From Heloderma charlesbogerti (Eukaryota > Chordata > Lepidosauria > Squamata > Helodermatidae), in assembly GCA_026122225.1 (NCBI GenBank), contig JANEZZ010000739.1:1860001-1924000 (forward strand): a DNA stretch of 64,000 nucleotides. The letters are read 5' to 3'. The notes under the pieces were generated by a model. The model had not been told where the DNA came from, did no database searches, and was given only the letters and a program-made list of their open reading frames with translations. The position numbers were made by a program, and so were the translations under genes. Below, one piece after another: positions 9,698 through 19,727 of the stretch (its first letter is position 1; each line of letters begins with the position of its first letter).

Positions 9698-10540
9698 CAA
9701 AAATGTGCAAACCCAAAGTGACATTAGGTAAGATTGCAGGATTTTCATTGATCTCCTTTACAGCAAACACAAGAGCCAGGACGTGCTGGTAGTTCATTGG
9801 CAGCACACTGCAAAGTTACACAGAGTGGAGAAAAATGATTTAAAAAACAACACAGTGTCGTGCTTTCCAGATGCAAAAGCCATGAATGCTGTATCATCTA
9901 AAAGATTAACACATTCATAGTGGCATGAGCTTTGTGGATTTGAGCTCCGCTTCATCAGATGCAGAAAGAAGGAGAGCCTTATTTGGGTGTTCCCCCTCAA
10001 TATATTCCCCACAGTGTGAGGGTTCCCCACAAGTCCCTTCTCTGACCAAAATGCATGGGAGATGGTATGACTGGGCTGTGGGACTCAGTGGAACAGCACA
10101 GTCAGCCAGTGTGTTCCCACCCTTTCCTCTCGTGCCCTGGGAGACATGTGAGTGGGAATATATGGACAGGGGTTAAGAAATGTGGGCCGTCCGATGCAGA
10201 AGAGCTTCAGGTATCTTGTGGGGAGGGCTTGGCTGTTCTGGTTGATTTGGCTGGCAATTGACTTTCTCCTTGAGTGACCTAACATTGGATGCACTTCTGA
10301 AAGGTGTGTGACAGCAACATCCTACAGGCTTACAAAAACATCGCAGCTTTCTGCTTGCCTGGCAATGCTGCCTGCAATTTACAGGGCCACAGCTTTGCAC
10401 ACCATTAAGGTCACAGAGTACACAGCTTCCAAACCATAAGGGGAAGGGGAGCAAGACACTGCAATACCTTGGGAAAGTGCTATACACATAATACCTAGCA
10501 TGCATATATTTCAAAGTGCTTCACACACAGTATAATCACA
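9698..10540. other. No gene recognised
   Basis: Short frames only. No clear repeat was identified. Confidence 0.45.
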
Positions 10541-10650
10541 GTATCTGTTGCAACAAGCTTATAAGGCAGGCCAGTGTTCTCATCCCCATAGGGCATAGAG
10601 GGGCTGAGGATGGGAGAACAGGGGCTGACCCAAAGCTAACAACTGCTGAG
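10541..10650. mobile_element. Possible MIR/L2-like 3' block
   Basis: ATAAGGCAGGCCAGTGTTCTC followed by ATCCCCATAGGGCATAGAGGGGCTGAGG resembles the conserved 3' block shared by MIR and L2 elements. Old and short. Confidence 0.4.
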
Positions 10651-10661
10651 ACGAGAATTAG

Positions 10662-10853
10662 GAATCTGCCTCATACCACGACAGACCATTAAGCTCTCTA
10701 GCTCACTATTGTCTATATCACTGACTGGCAGTAGATCTCTTGGGCTTCAGACCAGAGACTTTCCCATCTCTAGCTGGAAAAGGAAGGGGCCGAACCTGGA
10801 ACCTCCTGGATGCCTAGCATTACTTCTACCACTTCACCAAGCACTCCACCACT
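10662..10853 (-). mobile_element. tRNA-derived SINE
   Basis: Read on the minus strand it starts with a tRNA-like head (GTGCTTGGTGAAGTGGTAG) and a B-box-like GGTTCGGCCCC, then runs to GAGGCAGATTCCT. This is the layout of a polymerase III-derived SINE. It is diverged and not a functional tRNA. Confidence 0.6.
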
Positions 10854-11274
10854 CATAATCAAATCAAGCAAGTGTAAACTGATCATAGAACTTAAAATCA
10901 GGAATGCATAAAGATGGAAGCCAAGCTGCCGTATGGAGCTGGATTGAGAGAAATGATCAGAACTGCTGAGAACCAGTTAAGATGCAAGCAGATCCACATT
11001 AGATGCCAAAGCACAGAAGTATCAGGGAAAGGAAGCAGGAATGGGATGACGTGAGCTTCAGTGGCTGAAAAACAAAGACAGAAGAACACAGTATGACATT
11101 TAAAATACGAATGTGTAAGTAAACTGGTTATGTGAAACTGAAGTGTCCAGGTTCATGAAAGGGAGGGAGGGAGGGAGGAGATGTGGGGGAGAGAAATGGA
11201 TGAAAATGTTGACAGGTAAACTGACAATCAAAGAATGAAAAGCCCTCCATACTGGCACATGTTAGGGAACTTAG
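10854..11274. other. No gene recognised
   Basis: Nothing identifiable apart from a short GGGAGGGA run at about 11160. Confidence 0.45.
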
Positions 11275-11282
11275 TGATATTG

Positions 11283-12213
11283 TAGGGGTGGACGAAAGTC
11301 ACTTACCTGTCGTCGAAGGCCGTTCGCGGTGGGGGGGAGGCGCTTCGCTGCTCCCCCCGCGAAGTTCAGGCCAGGCGGGGAGGCTTCCCGCCTCGCCCGG
11401 CCGAAATTCAGGCCGGGGGGGAGGCTTCCCGCCTCGCCCGGCCAAAATTCAGGCCGGGGAGGAGGCGCCTCGCCTCACCCGGCCGCGAACGCGAAAGTAA
11501 ACAAAAAACAAAAAAAAACGCCTGCTGATAGGCTACGTGACGATTCACGTAGCCTATCACGGCTAGATCTGCAAAGTCAGCCATGATAGGCTACGTGAAT
11601 CGTCACGTAGCCTATCACGGGTGACTTAAAAAAAAAAAAAAAGCGCGTACGCGAATGGCGGCCCCCATAGGGAGCCGCCATTCGCGTTCCTTATTTAGTC
11701 TCTGTAGTCTACGTAAATGTTTATTTTATTTTCATTTACGTAGACTACATTTACGTAGACTACAGCCACCAAATAAGGAACGGGAATGGCAGCTCCCTAT
11801 GGGGGCCGCCATTATCCGTACACTCTTTTTTTTTTTTTAAAGTCGGCCGTGATAGGCTACGTGACGATTCACGTAGCCTATCATGGCTGACTTTGCAAAT
11901 CTAGCCGTGATAGGCAACGTGAATCGTCACGTAGCCTATCAGGGGGCGTTTTTTTTTTTTCTTTCATTACAGTGGCGGCGGCGGCAGCCGGTCGAAAGAC
12001 CGGCTGCCGCTCCCGCCTCGCTCGAACACCCGCCGAACCGCTGGCCGGACCAGCCACCGGGAGGGACATTCACAAAAGGTAAGTCCCGTCCCGGGGGGGG
12101 TGCGGGGTGCGGGGGGGGTGCGGAGGATTTCTCCCCGAAACTTGTTCGGGGGGGCCGAACACGTTGGCGCTCGGCCCCCCGAAGTTTCGGGGAGAAATTC
12201 TCCGCCATCCCTA
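11283..12213 (+). mobile_element. Multi-hairpin hAT-type MITE, full length (copy E4)
   Basis: 931 bp, from TAGGGGTGGACGAAAGTCAC to CTCCGCCATCCCTA, flanked by a perfect 8-bp TSD, TGATATTG (11275-11282 and 12214-12221). It has the tandem GGCCGGG-GAGGC left module, paired TAGGCTACGTGACGATTCAC hairpins, the GCGAATGGCGGC..GCCGCCATTCGC hairpin, a shortened central palindrome, a CGGTCGAAAGACCG hairpin and both GTAAGT sites. In this copy the usual ATGG of the exon-like module reads GTGG and is preceded by a T-rich tract ending CAG. Confidence 0.95.
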
Positions 12214-12221
12214 TGATATTG

Positions 12222-13656
12222 CCATGTCGAATGCTGGATACATAAAATTACTGGAAAGAGTTAGTGTCCCCACTAAGTGATGTCAATGTCATGCCTCCTC
12301 TGGAGGACTTCTCCTTAGAGGATGACCTGGAGTTCCTAGAGCTGAACATCACAGAAGAGCTGCCCATGTTAAGGGACCTTGAGGCAGATCAGGGGGAACC
12401 TGGGCACCTTGGGCCCTCATCCCAATATGTAGTTATCCTTCTTCTGGAATGTGAGGCAGATGCCTAGTGGCCACCTAGCTCCAGGGAGTGCAGGTGCCTA
12501 AAGGTTCAAGCTTGGCCAACTGCCAGAGGCAGAAGTGCCCACCTGAGGATGACAGACTCCTCATGAGTAAAGATATACTCATGAGCAAGGATCTGTTAAT
12601 GATTAGGCCATTCCTCAGCCAAATTTATGGCTGCAGGCAGCTGTGCTCTAGGTAAGGCTCTGGCTTAAAAGTCTTCAGTTGTAGGCACAGAGTACTGGAA
12701 CAATAACTGAACACTGTCTTTCTGCCTTGTATTTTCCTGATAAGATAGTGCTTGTCTGGAAATTCCTGTGTTTGAGCTGGTGCTATGCTGAATATTTGGA
12801 TTCTTCTATTTGGGGCTGTTTGGGGTAGGGATGAAATGAAAACTCTGGGGAAAGAGGCTTAGTAGGTGACAATTTTGAATGACTTTCTCCTTCTCCAGGT
12901 GTTCCTATGCTGCAAAACAAGAGCAGCATAGATCACTATCTTGCTTGCTTTTAGAGCAAGCAAGATAGGCGTTTTTCTAAAGCTCTGGAAGTCCTATTTG
13001 TTCTTCTTTGTAATAGTCTGGGAGTCTTTGCAGAGAAGCTTCTGCAGCCTGGGAGTTTGTCCCGAATGCCTACAGGAGAGGGTGAGGTTACTTGGTCCCA
13101 AAGGAGTTCAGGAAGTGCTGCCAGTTCAGGAAGTGCTGCTGGAGAAGCCTGTTTCTAAGAGCCTCGTGCTGGAGGCATTTTTCAAGGGAAGAAAGGATCC
13201 TTCAGCCATTTCCTGAACTTGAAAAAGGCATGTGGAAACCCAGTCCCCCTCCCCAAGGAGAAAATTCTTGCCCTCCTTGTGAAATAGGCAGAAAAAATAA
13301 TGCCTCTTTTACAGGGAGAGAAAAAAGTCCTGGAAGTAGGGGGCAGGATTCAGCACAGCTCTAGTTTGAACTTGGTACAGCGTGCTGAACTTGCCTTTGG
13401 TGCTGACCATAATTCCTGGGAAAGCTATCCTTGCACTATCCTAAGCAAGATAGTTGAGGGAAATATTGAAAATAAAGCTGGAGTGATTCCTCTGTAATAA
13501 TTAAAGATCTCATTCAGGAAGTAGAGTGCAGAACATAACTGAAAAGCCAAAATGCATCCTGCACACAACTTTTCCCATTTTCTGATGCTTAATTGCTGAT
13601 GCCTGATTATTTTGGCCTAAGCATACAGATGTAATAAAGGGGGAAGGGAGATGAAT
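12222..13656. other. No gene recognised
   Basis: Open frames at 12264-12467 and 12941-13216 (plus) have no family resemblance. V2R exon 2 of unit C would be expected here on the minus strand if its first intron were short; I could not find it. Confidence 0.45.
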
Positions 13657-13662
13657 CCTTAC

Positions 13663-13892
13663 ATGGCTTCTTTGATGCTAATCTGAGAGGGTTGTTCTCT
13701 GAAAGCAGAAGAAAGATGAAGGAAAAAGACATGAGAAACTATCACTCCAATGGAAACGTTTCCCAGCTGATAGAATTCATGGGAAATCAGGACAGGATCA
13801 CTTATGCTGCAGATCATGGAACAGGCCTTAATGTTGTTGCAGATAGAATGTGCCTTGCAAGCAATATAATGGAGCAACACCAATGGCGCCAT
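13663..13892 (-). CDS. VMN2R: V2R unit C, exon 1 (signal peptide and start of ligand-binding domain)
   Basis: The exon starts at ATG 13890-13892 and ends at a consensus donor (GCCAT/GTAAGG, 13657-13662), giving 76 codons plus two bases. The peptide has a short hydrophobic leader (MAPLVLLHYIAC), then SDPVLISHEFYQLGNVSIGV and FREQPSQISIKEAM, the expected order for V2R exon 1: leader, an EFYQ-G motif and an EAM end. V2Rs are class C GPCRs of basal vomeronasal neurons that bind peptide or protein cues. The exon is open, and an in-frame upstream Met exists at 13928. No exon 2-6 was seen between here and the left edge, so it may be an orphan exon, or its gene may have a very large intron 1. Confidence 0.75.
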
Positions 13893-14580
13893 CCATTGGC
13901 GGATGAAGCTTCCTTTCCAGGCACACATTCTTCTGTTTCCTTCAACAGCATTTACTTTCGTTGAATGTCAGCTCATGCTGTTGATAAGTTGTTTGTAGCT
14001 TGTCTCGTCAGCCAATGTCTGCATCAGAGTCTGTCTTTTCCCTCTACAGTTCTTTGCACTTACTACTTCTTGCACCTCAAGATTCCTTTGTGGCTGTTGG
14101 GGACTTTGCTGAACCTGCACACTGAGGTTACTTTTCAGAAACCTTTCAGAGATCCAGAAGTGGAACGCTCTTTGGAGAAATCGGTGGGCTTGAGGTGCTG
14201 ATTGCTGAAGTTACTCACAATTTGTTCCCTTTCATACAAATCACAGGACAATAAATCAGCTGGAGCAAAGCAAACATGCACTCCATCAGAGTGACAGAAC
14301 CCTGTCTGCTCTTGCCCTTGCGCAAAGGTTTCTAGCACTAGAGAAGGCTCTTATGACCATTTTTAGTCCTCATTACTTATTTTTCTCATGGCCTCCAGAT
14401 ATTCCTTTGGGACTTCACTGGCAGAAAAATTAGTCAAGGACATGATGATAATTACAGGGGAGGAAAATAGCTCCCTATGCACTGAAACTGCAAGCACAGT
14501 AGAACACCTGGAGAAAGTGGCTGTTTTCACCAGAGAACTTACCAGGATTCAAAACTGTTTTTCCTTGAAATAAGACGCAG
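13893..14580 (-). promoter_or_regulatory. V2R exon 1 upstream region, shared with remnant D
   Basis: Parts of this stretch align with 41430-42010, which lies at the same place relative to the exon 1 of remnant D. Compare GACATGATGATAATTACAGG with GACATGCTGCTAATTACGGA, and GCTGATTGCTGAAGTTACTC with GCTGATTTCTCAGGTTGCTC. It holds the 5' UTR and probably the promoter. No TATA box was assigned. Confidence 0.5.
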
Positions 14581-14776
14581 CATGGCACACCCACGTTTGC
14601 ATGCCTAGAGCCAAAGTTGGATCAGCCTGCTATAATTAGTTTGACACAGAGTTCATGTGGGCCAAATGGCTCACAGAGGGGTTGGTGAGAATAACTGAGA
14701 CCATATTTGAATACAGAAATGGGAACCACATTGGAACCACAGCCTGGAGTCTCAATGTTGATCTCTTTCTTCATGG

Positions 14777-14916
14777 CAGGGGTGGGCAACTTGTCAGCCA
14801 AAATAGCTGGAGGGCCACAACTCCCCTCAGCCCTCACCAGCATAGTCGATGATGAGGGATGGTGGGAGTTGCAGTCCAACAACATCTGGGAGGGGGGCAC
14901 AAGTTGCCAAGCCAGG
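14777..14916. mobile_element. Short hAT-like MITE (140 bp)
   Basis: The ends are CAGGGGTGGGCAACTTG and CAAGTTGCCAAGCCAGG, giving imperfect terminal inverted repeats. Flanking 8-mers CTTCATGG (14769-14776) and CTTTATGG (14917-14924) match at 7 of 8. The inner TGGTGGGAGTTGCAGTCCAA block is shared with 59794-59927. Confidence 0.75.
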
Positions 14917-14963
14917 CTTTATGGAGATTAGGGTTAATACATAACATTCCTCTCTCCTTTCTC

Positions 14964-16160
14964 TGGAAGTACAAGCTGGGTTTAGAAGAGGCAGAGGAAC
15001 TAGAGATCAAATCGCCAACATTCGCTGCATTATGGAGAAAGCAAGAGAATTCCAGAAAAATGTCTATTTCTGCTTCATTGACTACGCTAAAGCCTTTGAT
15101 TGTGTGGATCACAACAAACTGTGGCAAATTCTTAAAGTGATGGGAGTACCAGACCACCTTACCTGTCTCCTGAGAAACCTGTACGAGGGTCAAGAAGCAA
15201 CAGTAAGAACCAGACATGGAACAACCGAGTGGTTCAAAATTGGGAAAGGAGTACGACAAGGCTGCATATTGTCACCCTGCTTATTTAACTTATATGCAGA
15301 GTACATCATGAGAAATGCCGGGTTGGATGAATCAGAGGTCAGAATTAAGATTGCCGGGAGAATTATCAACAACCTCCGATATGCAGACGATACCACCCTA
15401 ATGGCAGAAAGTGAAGAGGATCTCAAGAGCCTCTTGTTGAGGGTGAAAGAGGAGAGTGCAAAAGCTGGTTTGAAACTCAACATTAAAAAAACTAAGATCA
15501 TGTCATCTGGCCCTATCACTTCCTGGCATATAGAAGGGGAAGAAATGGAAGCAGTGACAGATTTTACTTTCTTGGGCTCCAAGATCAACGCAGATGGTGG
15601 CTGTAGCCATGAAATTAAAAGACGCTTGCTCCTTGGGAGGAAAGCTATGGCAAACCTAGACAGCATAGTAAGAAGCAGAGACATCACCTTGCCGACAAAG
15701 GTCCGTCTAATCAAAGCTATGGTTTTCCCAGTAGTAATGTATGGCTGTGAGAGCTGGACTATAAGGAAGGCTGAGCGCCAAAGAATTGATGCTTTCGAAC
15801 TGTGGTGCTGGAGAAGACTCTTACGAGTCCCCTGGACTGCAAGGAGGTCAAATCAGTCCATCCTAAAGGAAATCAACCCTGACTGCTCATTGGAAGGACA
15901 GATCCTGAAGCTGAAGCTCCAATATTTTGGCCACCTAATGCGAAGAGAAAACTCTCTGGAAAAGACCCTGATGCTGGGAAAGACTGAGGGCAAAAGGAGA
16001 AGGGGACGGCAGAGGATGAGATGGCTAGATAGCATCACAGATGCAATGAATATGAACTTGATCACACTCCGGGAGAGAGCGCAGGACAGGAAGGCCTGGC
16101 GTGCTATGGTCCATGGGGTCACGAAGAGTCGGACACGACTGAACGACTGAACAACAACAA
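14964..16160 (+). mobile_element. BovB (RTE) LINE, 5'-truncated with intact RT frame
   Basis: The insertion is flanked by a perfect 10-bp TSD, CTCCTTTCTC (14954-14963 and 16161-16170), and ends in an ACAACAACAA tail. It starts in the RT domain (VQAGFRRGRGTRDQIANI) and runs to the end of the element. The clean TSD and open frame point to a fairly recent insertion. Confidence 0.96.
14968..16150 (+). CDS. BovB reverse transcriptase, C-terminal part
   Basis: The frame is open from 14969 through Met 15032 to the stop at 16148-16150, with no stop or frameshift. RT motifs in order: motif A CFIDYAKAFDCVDHNKLW, the RQGCILSPCLFNLYAEYI block, the catalytic NLRYADDTTLMAES, KLNIKKTKIM and FLGSKINADGG. 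The BovB C-terminal region follows (MYGCESWTIRKAE, ELWCWRRLLRVPW, LKLKLQYFGHLMRRE, GVTKSRTRLND). The endonuclease and the first part of the RT domain are absent through 5' truncation, so the copy cannot move by itself. It is LINE sequence, not a host gene. Confidence 0.95.
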
Positions 16161-16170
16161 CTCCTTTCTC

Positions 16171-16885
16171 CATGCATTGGTGCCTACAGGGTAATAATAA
16201 AGATCAAGTGCATTTGAGAAACAGAATTATGTGGGGGTTGGAGGTGCATTGGGAGTTGGCACTACCTCTCCTGACCTCCGGTAGTCTGATTTAGCATTTG
16301 GATGGTGACTTGTTGACATGCCACCAGCTGTTGCATCCCCCACATGGCAGGTTGTTCAGCATTCTTTGTCCCAAAGTAGGTAAATATATGGCCCTGTTCT
16401 CATCCTTAAATCGTAGGATAGGGGATCAGGATCATATCTCTTGGCCCTGCCCTAGACCGCCATAGGCTAAAGAGAAGGTGTGCATATGTCTCCACATGGG
16501 TGTAGTCACTTTACATGTAATCAGAAAACCTTGGATGGTTGTTATCACTTAAGGAAACCACATAATTGAAGAATAACCATTTCTCACAAACCATTGGTTT
16601 TAGTTCATTTGTTTTTGTTGTTGTTGGCATTTTAGACATATTATCTTCTTTGGTGGATGCATGCAGAGGGAGTGCTGGTTAATCCAAGGGATGTTTACTT
16701 AGAAATACAAGCTGTTGCACTCACTAGGACTTTGGACTAGATTGACTGTACATCTGTCAAAAGGATGCATCCTGTTCAATCATAGAGTAGGACCATTATC
16801 TGTTCTTGTAGGTAACTTGGCCTAATTATTTACAAAATCAGAAAAAAGGAAAGTGATTCTCGTAATTTTTAATTCTTGGGTTCCT
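16171..16885. other. 3' flank of V2R gene A, no other gene
   Basis: This lies just downstream (minus-strand sense) of the gene A stop codon and should hold its 3' UTR. No clear AATAAA signal was assigned, and nothing else was recognised. Confidence 0.45.
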
Positions 16886-17787
16886 TTAGTTTGTTCTCCT
16901 CATTAGTTGCTCCCTGTTGTTCAGATCAGCCCTCCGCATGAGGATGTAGCATTTCGGGAGAAAGATGCAAACCAGTAAGCCAGCACTGGAGGTTAAAATA
17001 GAGAAGATCTCCACAGCCACCATGTATTTCCCTTTGGTGCTCAGGTAGGCTGGGACAAAGGAGAGCCAAACACTGCAAAAGACCAACATGCTGAAAGTGA
17101 TGAACTTGGCTTCATTGAAACTGTCAGGTAACTTCCTGGCTAAGAAAGCTACTGTGAAGCTGGCAATAGACAGAAAGAGCATGTAGCCCAGGACAAAGTA
17201 GAACATGGTGACAGAACCTTCATCACATCCTGCTACAATTTCCCCAGTCAGTGAATGCCTGTCCATATCTGGGAATGGAGGAAAAGTACTCAGCCAAATC
17301 ACGCAAAGTCCTGTTTGAAACAAGGAGCAGGAAATGACTATCAAATTGGCCACCTTTTTCCCTACCCATTTCCTCATTCTGGATCCTGGTTTGGTAGCCA
17401 TGAATGCCAGAACCACCATGATGGTCTTTGCCAAAAGAGAAGAAAGCGCAAGTGAGAAGATGATGCCAAAAGCTGTTTGCTGGAGAAGGCAAGTCAATGC
17501 TTTGGGCTTTCCAATGAACAGCAAAGAGCAGAGGAAGCAGAGAAGGAGAGAGATGAGGAGGACGTAGGTGAGACTCCGGTTGTTGGCTTTGACTATGGGA
17601 GTGTCCTGGTGCTTCACAAAGGTTCGAAGTACCAAAGCTGTGATCAGGGCAAGACCAAGAGCAGAGAAAGCTAAAGTGATCCCCAAAGGTTCTTCATAGG
17701 AGAGGTAACTTATAACCTTGGGAATACATTGGATCTGCTCTAAGTTTGAATATTGGTCTTCTGAACATTCAATGCAGAAATTCATAT
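16886..17787 (-). CDS. VMN2R: V2R gene A, exon 6 (seven-transmembrane domain)
   Basis: This is the last V2R exon, 902 bp: a CTTTCCAG acceptor at 17788 and up, two bases completing an Asp codon, 299 codons, and stop TAA at 16886-16888. It first completes the cysteine-rich linker ([17 protein letters not shown]), then encodes the class C 7TM bundle. Recognisable segments include [16 protein letters not shown] (TM1), [17 protein letters not shown] (TM2), [19 protein letters not shown] (TM3) and the conserved [18 protein letters not shown] and PKCYI. There is no stop or frameshift. It splices to exon 5 at 24963-25089 across a 7.2-kb intron that holds a MITE, a minisatellite and an L2 element. The product would be a vomeronasal receptor in sensory-neuron membranes. 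Gene A as a whole may not work, because exons 1-2 were not found. Confidence 0.93.
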
Positions 17788-17999
17788 CTGGAAAGAAAAG
17801 AGAATTAGAGAGGTTATGAAATCTATGATAGCAGAGGCCTTGAAGCAACAATGTAGCAGGGTTCAAACATCATTTCCTTATTAGTCAGCAATGCCCAAAT
17901 ACATAGGCCTTAGTTCATATGTGCAAAGAAAAAATAAAATAAAGGATGCTTCAGATATGAAAGAGAAGGCAGTGCGTCGTGGTATAGCATGGTAATGCA

Positions 18000-18064
18000 T
18001 GAACAGTAAGCCAGGAAATCTGAGTTTAAGATCTCACCTGAGCAGTACAAAACCACCCAGAATT

Positions 18065-18131
<67 letters not shown>

Positions 18132-18210
18132 ATGCCCAACCAGTGAGAATTTCCATGGGCCCAGTCAACCTCAGCCCAAGCCCTGCCACTCCATGAGGTA
18201 GGCTAGCAAA
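18000..18210 (-). repeat. (CT)n(CA)n microsatellite within a possible SINE
   Basis: About 18067-18097 is (CT)n, directly followed by (CA)n to about 18125. Flanking bits (AGCCAGGAAATCTGAG; CATGAGGTAGGCTAGC) hint at a decayed tRNA-derived SINE. The open frames across it are repeat artefacts. Confidence 0.7.
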
Positions 18211-18469
18211 GATTGTCTCCTGCCCCAGCCAGGCTGCCGCCATCAGTCTATCACCTGTGTGCATGCCTCTTTTGCTTCTGCCAGTCCATGCCCTCTTCAC
18301 ACCCTTACCCTTTTCTGGGAGTAGTAATAGCCACAACTTTTTATGTAGAAGCTGAGCTCCCACTCAACTCCAGAGTGCCAGATACAGCAGCAAACCACTG
18401 TTTAAAATCCTTTGATGACACCAAAATGAGCAGGAATATGGTCACAACCAGGGACTAAGCTGCAAAGTG

Positions 18470-18781
18470 GCAGTGGCATCAGAAGCTAATTGGTCATCTG
18501 TGTGTGTGTGTTCATTTTACTACTGCACCCAATCTGCGAACTGAGGCAGGCAGATTACTGAGTCCGATTGTAGGGCTGGCCTTGGGGGTTGTGATTACCT
18601 GAGTTTGATTTCTTTTGGAAGGTAGTCCCTTTGAGGCTTATGGCATGTTGTAATATTTGAGTTTATTTACAAGAAGACATGTTGAGCGTAGCTGAAAGAA
18701 AACACAGTAATAGCAAACCTGCCTGTCCCTCATCCGATCTCCTGAGAAGCAGATATAACCCCCAAATGCTTCCAGAAGTTA
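18470..18781 (-). other. V2R intron 5 segment, paralogous to 35700-36100
   Basis: Long blocks match the corresponding intron of remnant D, for example GAGGCTTATGGCAT, TTTGAGTTTATTTACAA, CTGCCTGTCCC(T/A)CATC and GTTACACCTCA. MITE E5 was inserted at the end of this block. Confidence 0.7.
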
Positions 18782-18789
18782 CACCTCAG

Positions 18790-19719
18790 TAGGGATGGCG
18801 GAGAATTTCTCCCCAAAACTTCGGGGGGCCGAGCGCCAATGTGTTCGGCCCCCCGAACAAGTTTCGGGGAGAAATCCTCCACCCCCCCGTCCCCCCCCCC
18901 GGGGTCGGGACTTACCTTTTGCGAATGTCCCTCCCGGTAGCTGGTCCGGCCGGCGGTTCGGCGGGTGTTCGAGCGAGGCGGGAGTGGCAGCCGGTCTTTC
19001 GACCGGCTGCCGCCGCCGCCATTGCAATAAAAGAAAAAAATAAAAACACGTGCCCTGATAGTCTACGTGACGATTCATGTAGCCTATCATGGCTAGATTT
19101 GCAAAGTCAGCCGTGATAGGCTACGTGAATCGTCACGTAGCCTATCACGGGTGACTTAAAAAAAAAAAAGAAAAGTGTGTACGGATAATGGCGGCCCCCA
19201 TAGGGAGCCGCCATTCCCGTTCCTTATTTGGTCGCTGTAGTCTACGTAAATGTTTACGTAGACTACGGCGAAAATAAGGGCAATGCTATTTGCGTTGCCC
19301 TTATTTTCGCCGTAGTCTACGTAAACATTTACGTAGACTACAGCGACCAAATAAGGAACGCGAATGGCGGCTCCCCATGGGGGCCGCCATTCGCGTACGC
19401 GCTTTTTTTTTTTAAAGTCACCCGTGATAGGCTACGTGACGATTCACATAGCCTATCATGGCTGACTTTACAGATCTAGCCGTGATAGGCTGCATGAATC
19501 GTCACGTAGCCTATCAGGGGGCGTTGTTTTTTGTTTTTCTTTTTACTTTCGCATTCGCGGCCAGGCGAGGCGGCAAGCCTCCTCCCCGGCCTGAATTTCG
19601 GCCGGGCGAGGCGGGAAGCCTCCCCCCCCCGGCCTGAACTTCGCGGGGGGAGCAGCGAAGCGCTCCCCCCCACCGCGAACAAGCTGCGAGAAAAGGTAAG
19701 TGACTTTCGTCCACCCCTA
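18790..19719 (-). mobile_element. Multi-hairpin hAT-type MITE, full length (copy E5)
   Basis: 930 bp with a perfect TSD, CACCTCAG (18782-18789 and 19720-19727), in reverse orientation relative to E4. About 19052-19520 is one near-perfect palindrome centred near 19289. Each arm of about 234 bp contains four smaller hairpins; in the left arm these are about 19056-19087, 19111-19150, 19187-19215 and 19237-19266. The exon-like module with ATGGCGGCGG lies at 18930-19022 on the minus strand, preceding a GTAAGTCCC. The other end carries GTAAGTGACTTTCGTCC outward. Confidence 0.96.
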
Positions 19720-19727
19720 CACCTCAG

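Noticed and set aside
12264..13364. Plus-strand frames as a possible host gene
   Set aside because: Acidic and cysteine-containing peptides gave no family resemblance and no convincing splice sites link them.
14859..15259. Minus-strand and alternative-frame ORFs over BovB
   Set aside because: Shadows of the RT frame; the plus-strand BovB frame explains the region.
18779..19116. Many overlapping 70-130-codon frames in both strands of the multi-hairpin elements
   Set aside because: They arise from GC-rich palindromic DNA and recur in the same places in every MITE copy; most frames cross hairpins. Only the ATG-to-donor module was kept as worth noting.
19056..19270. Regularly spaced palindromic repeats resembling a CRISPR array
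   Set aside because: The repeats are different hairpins inside a transposon with terminal repeats and TSDs. Spacers are not unique, and the DNA is vertebrate.
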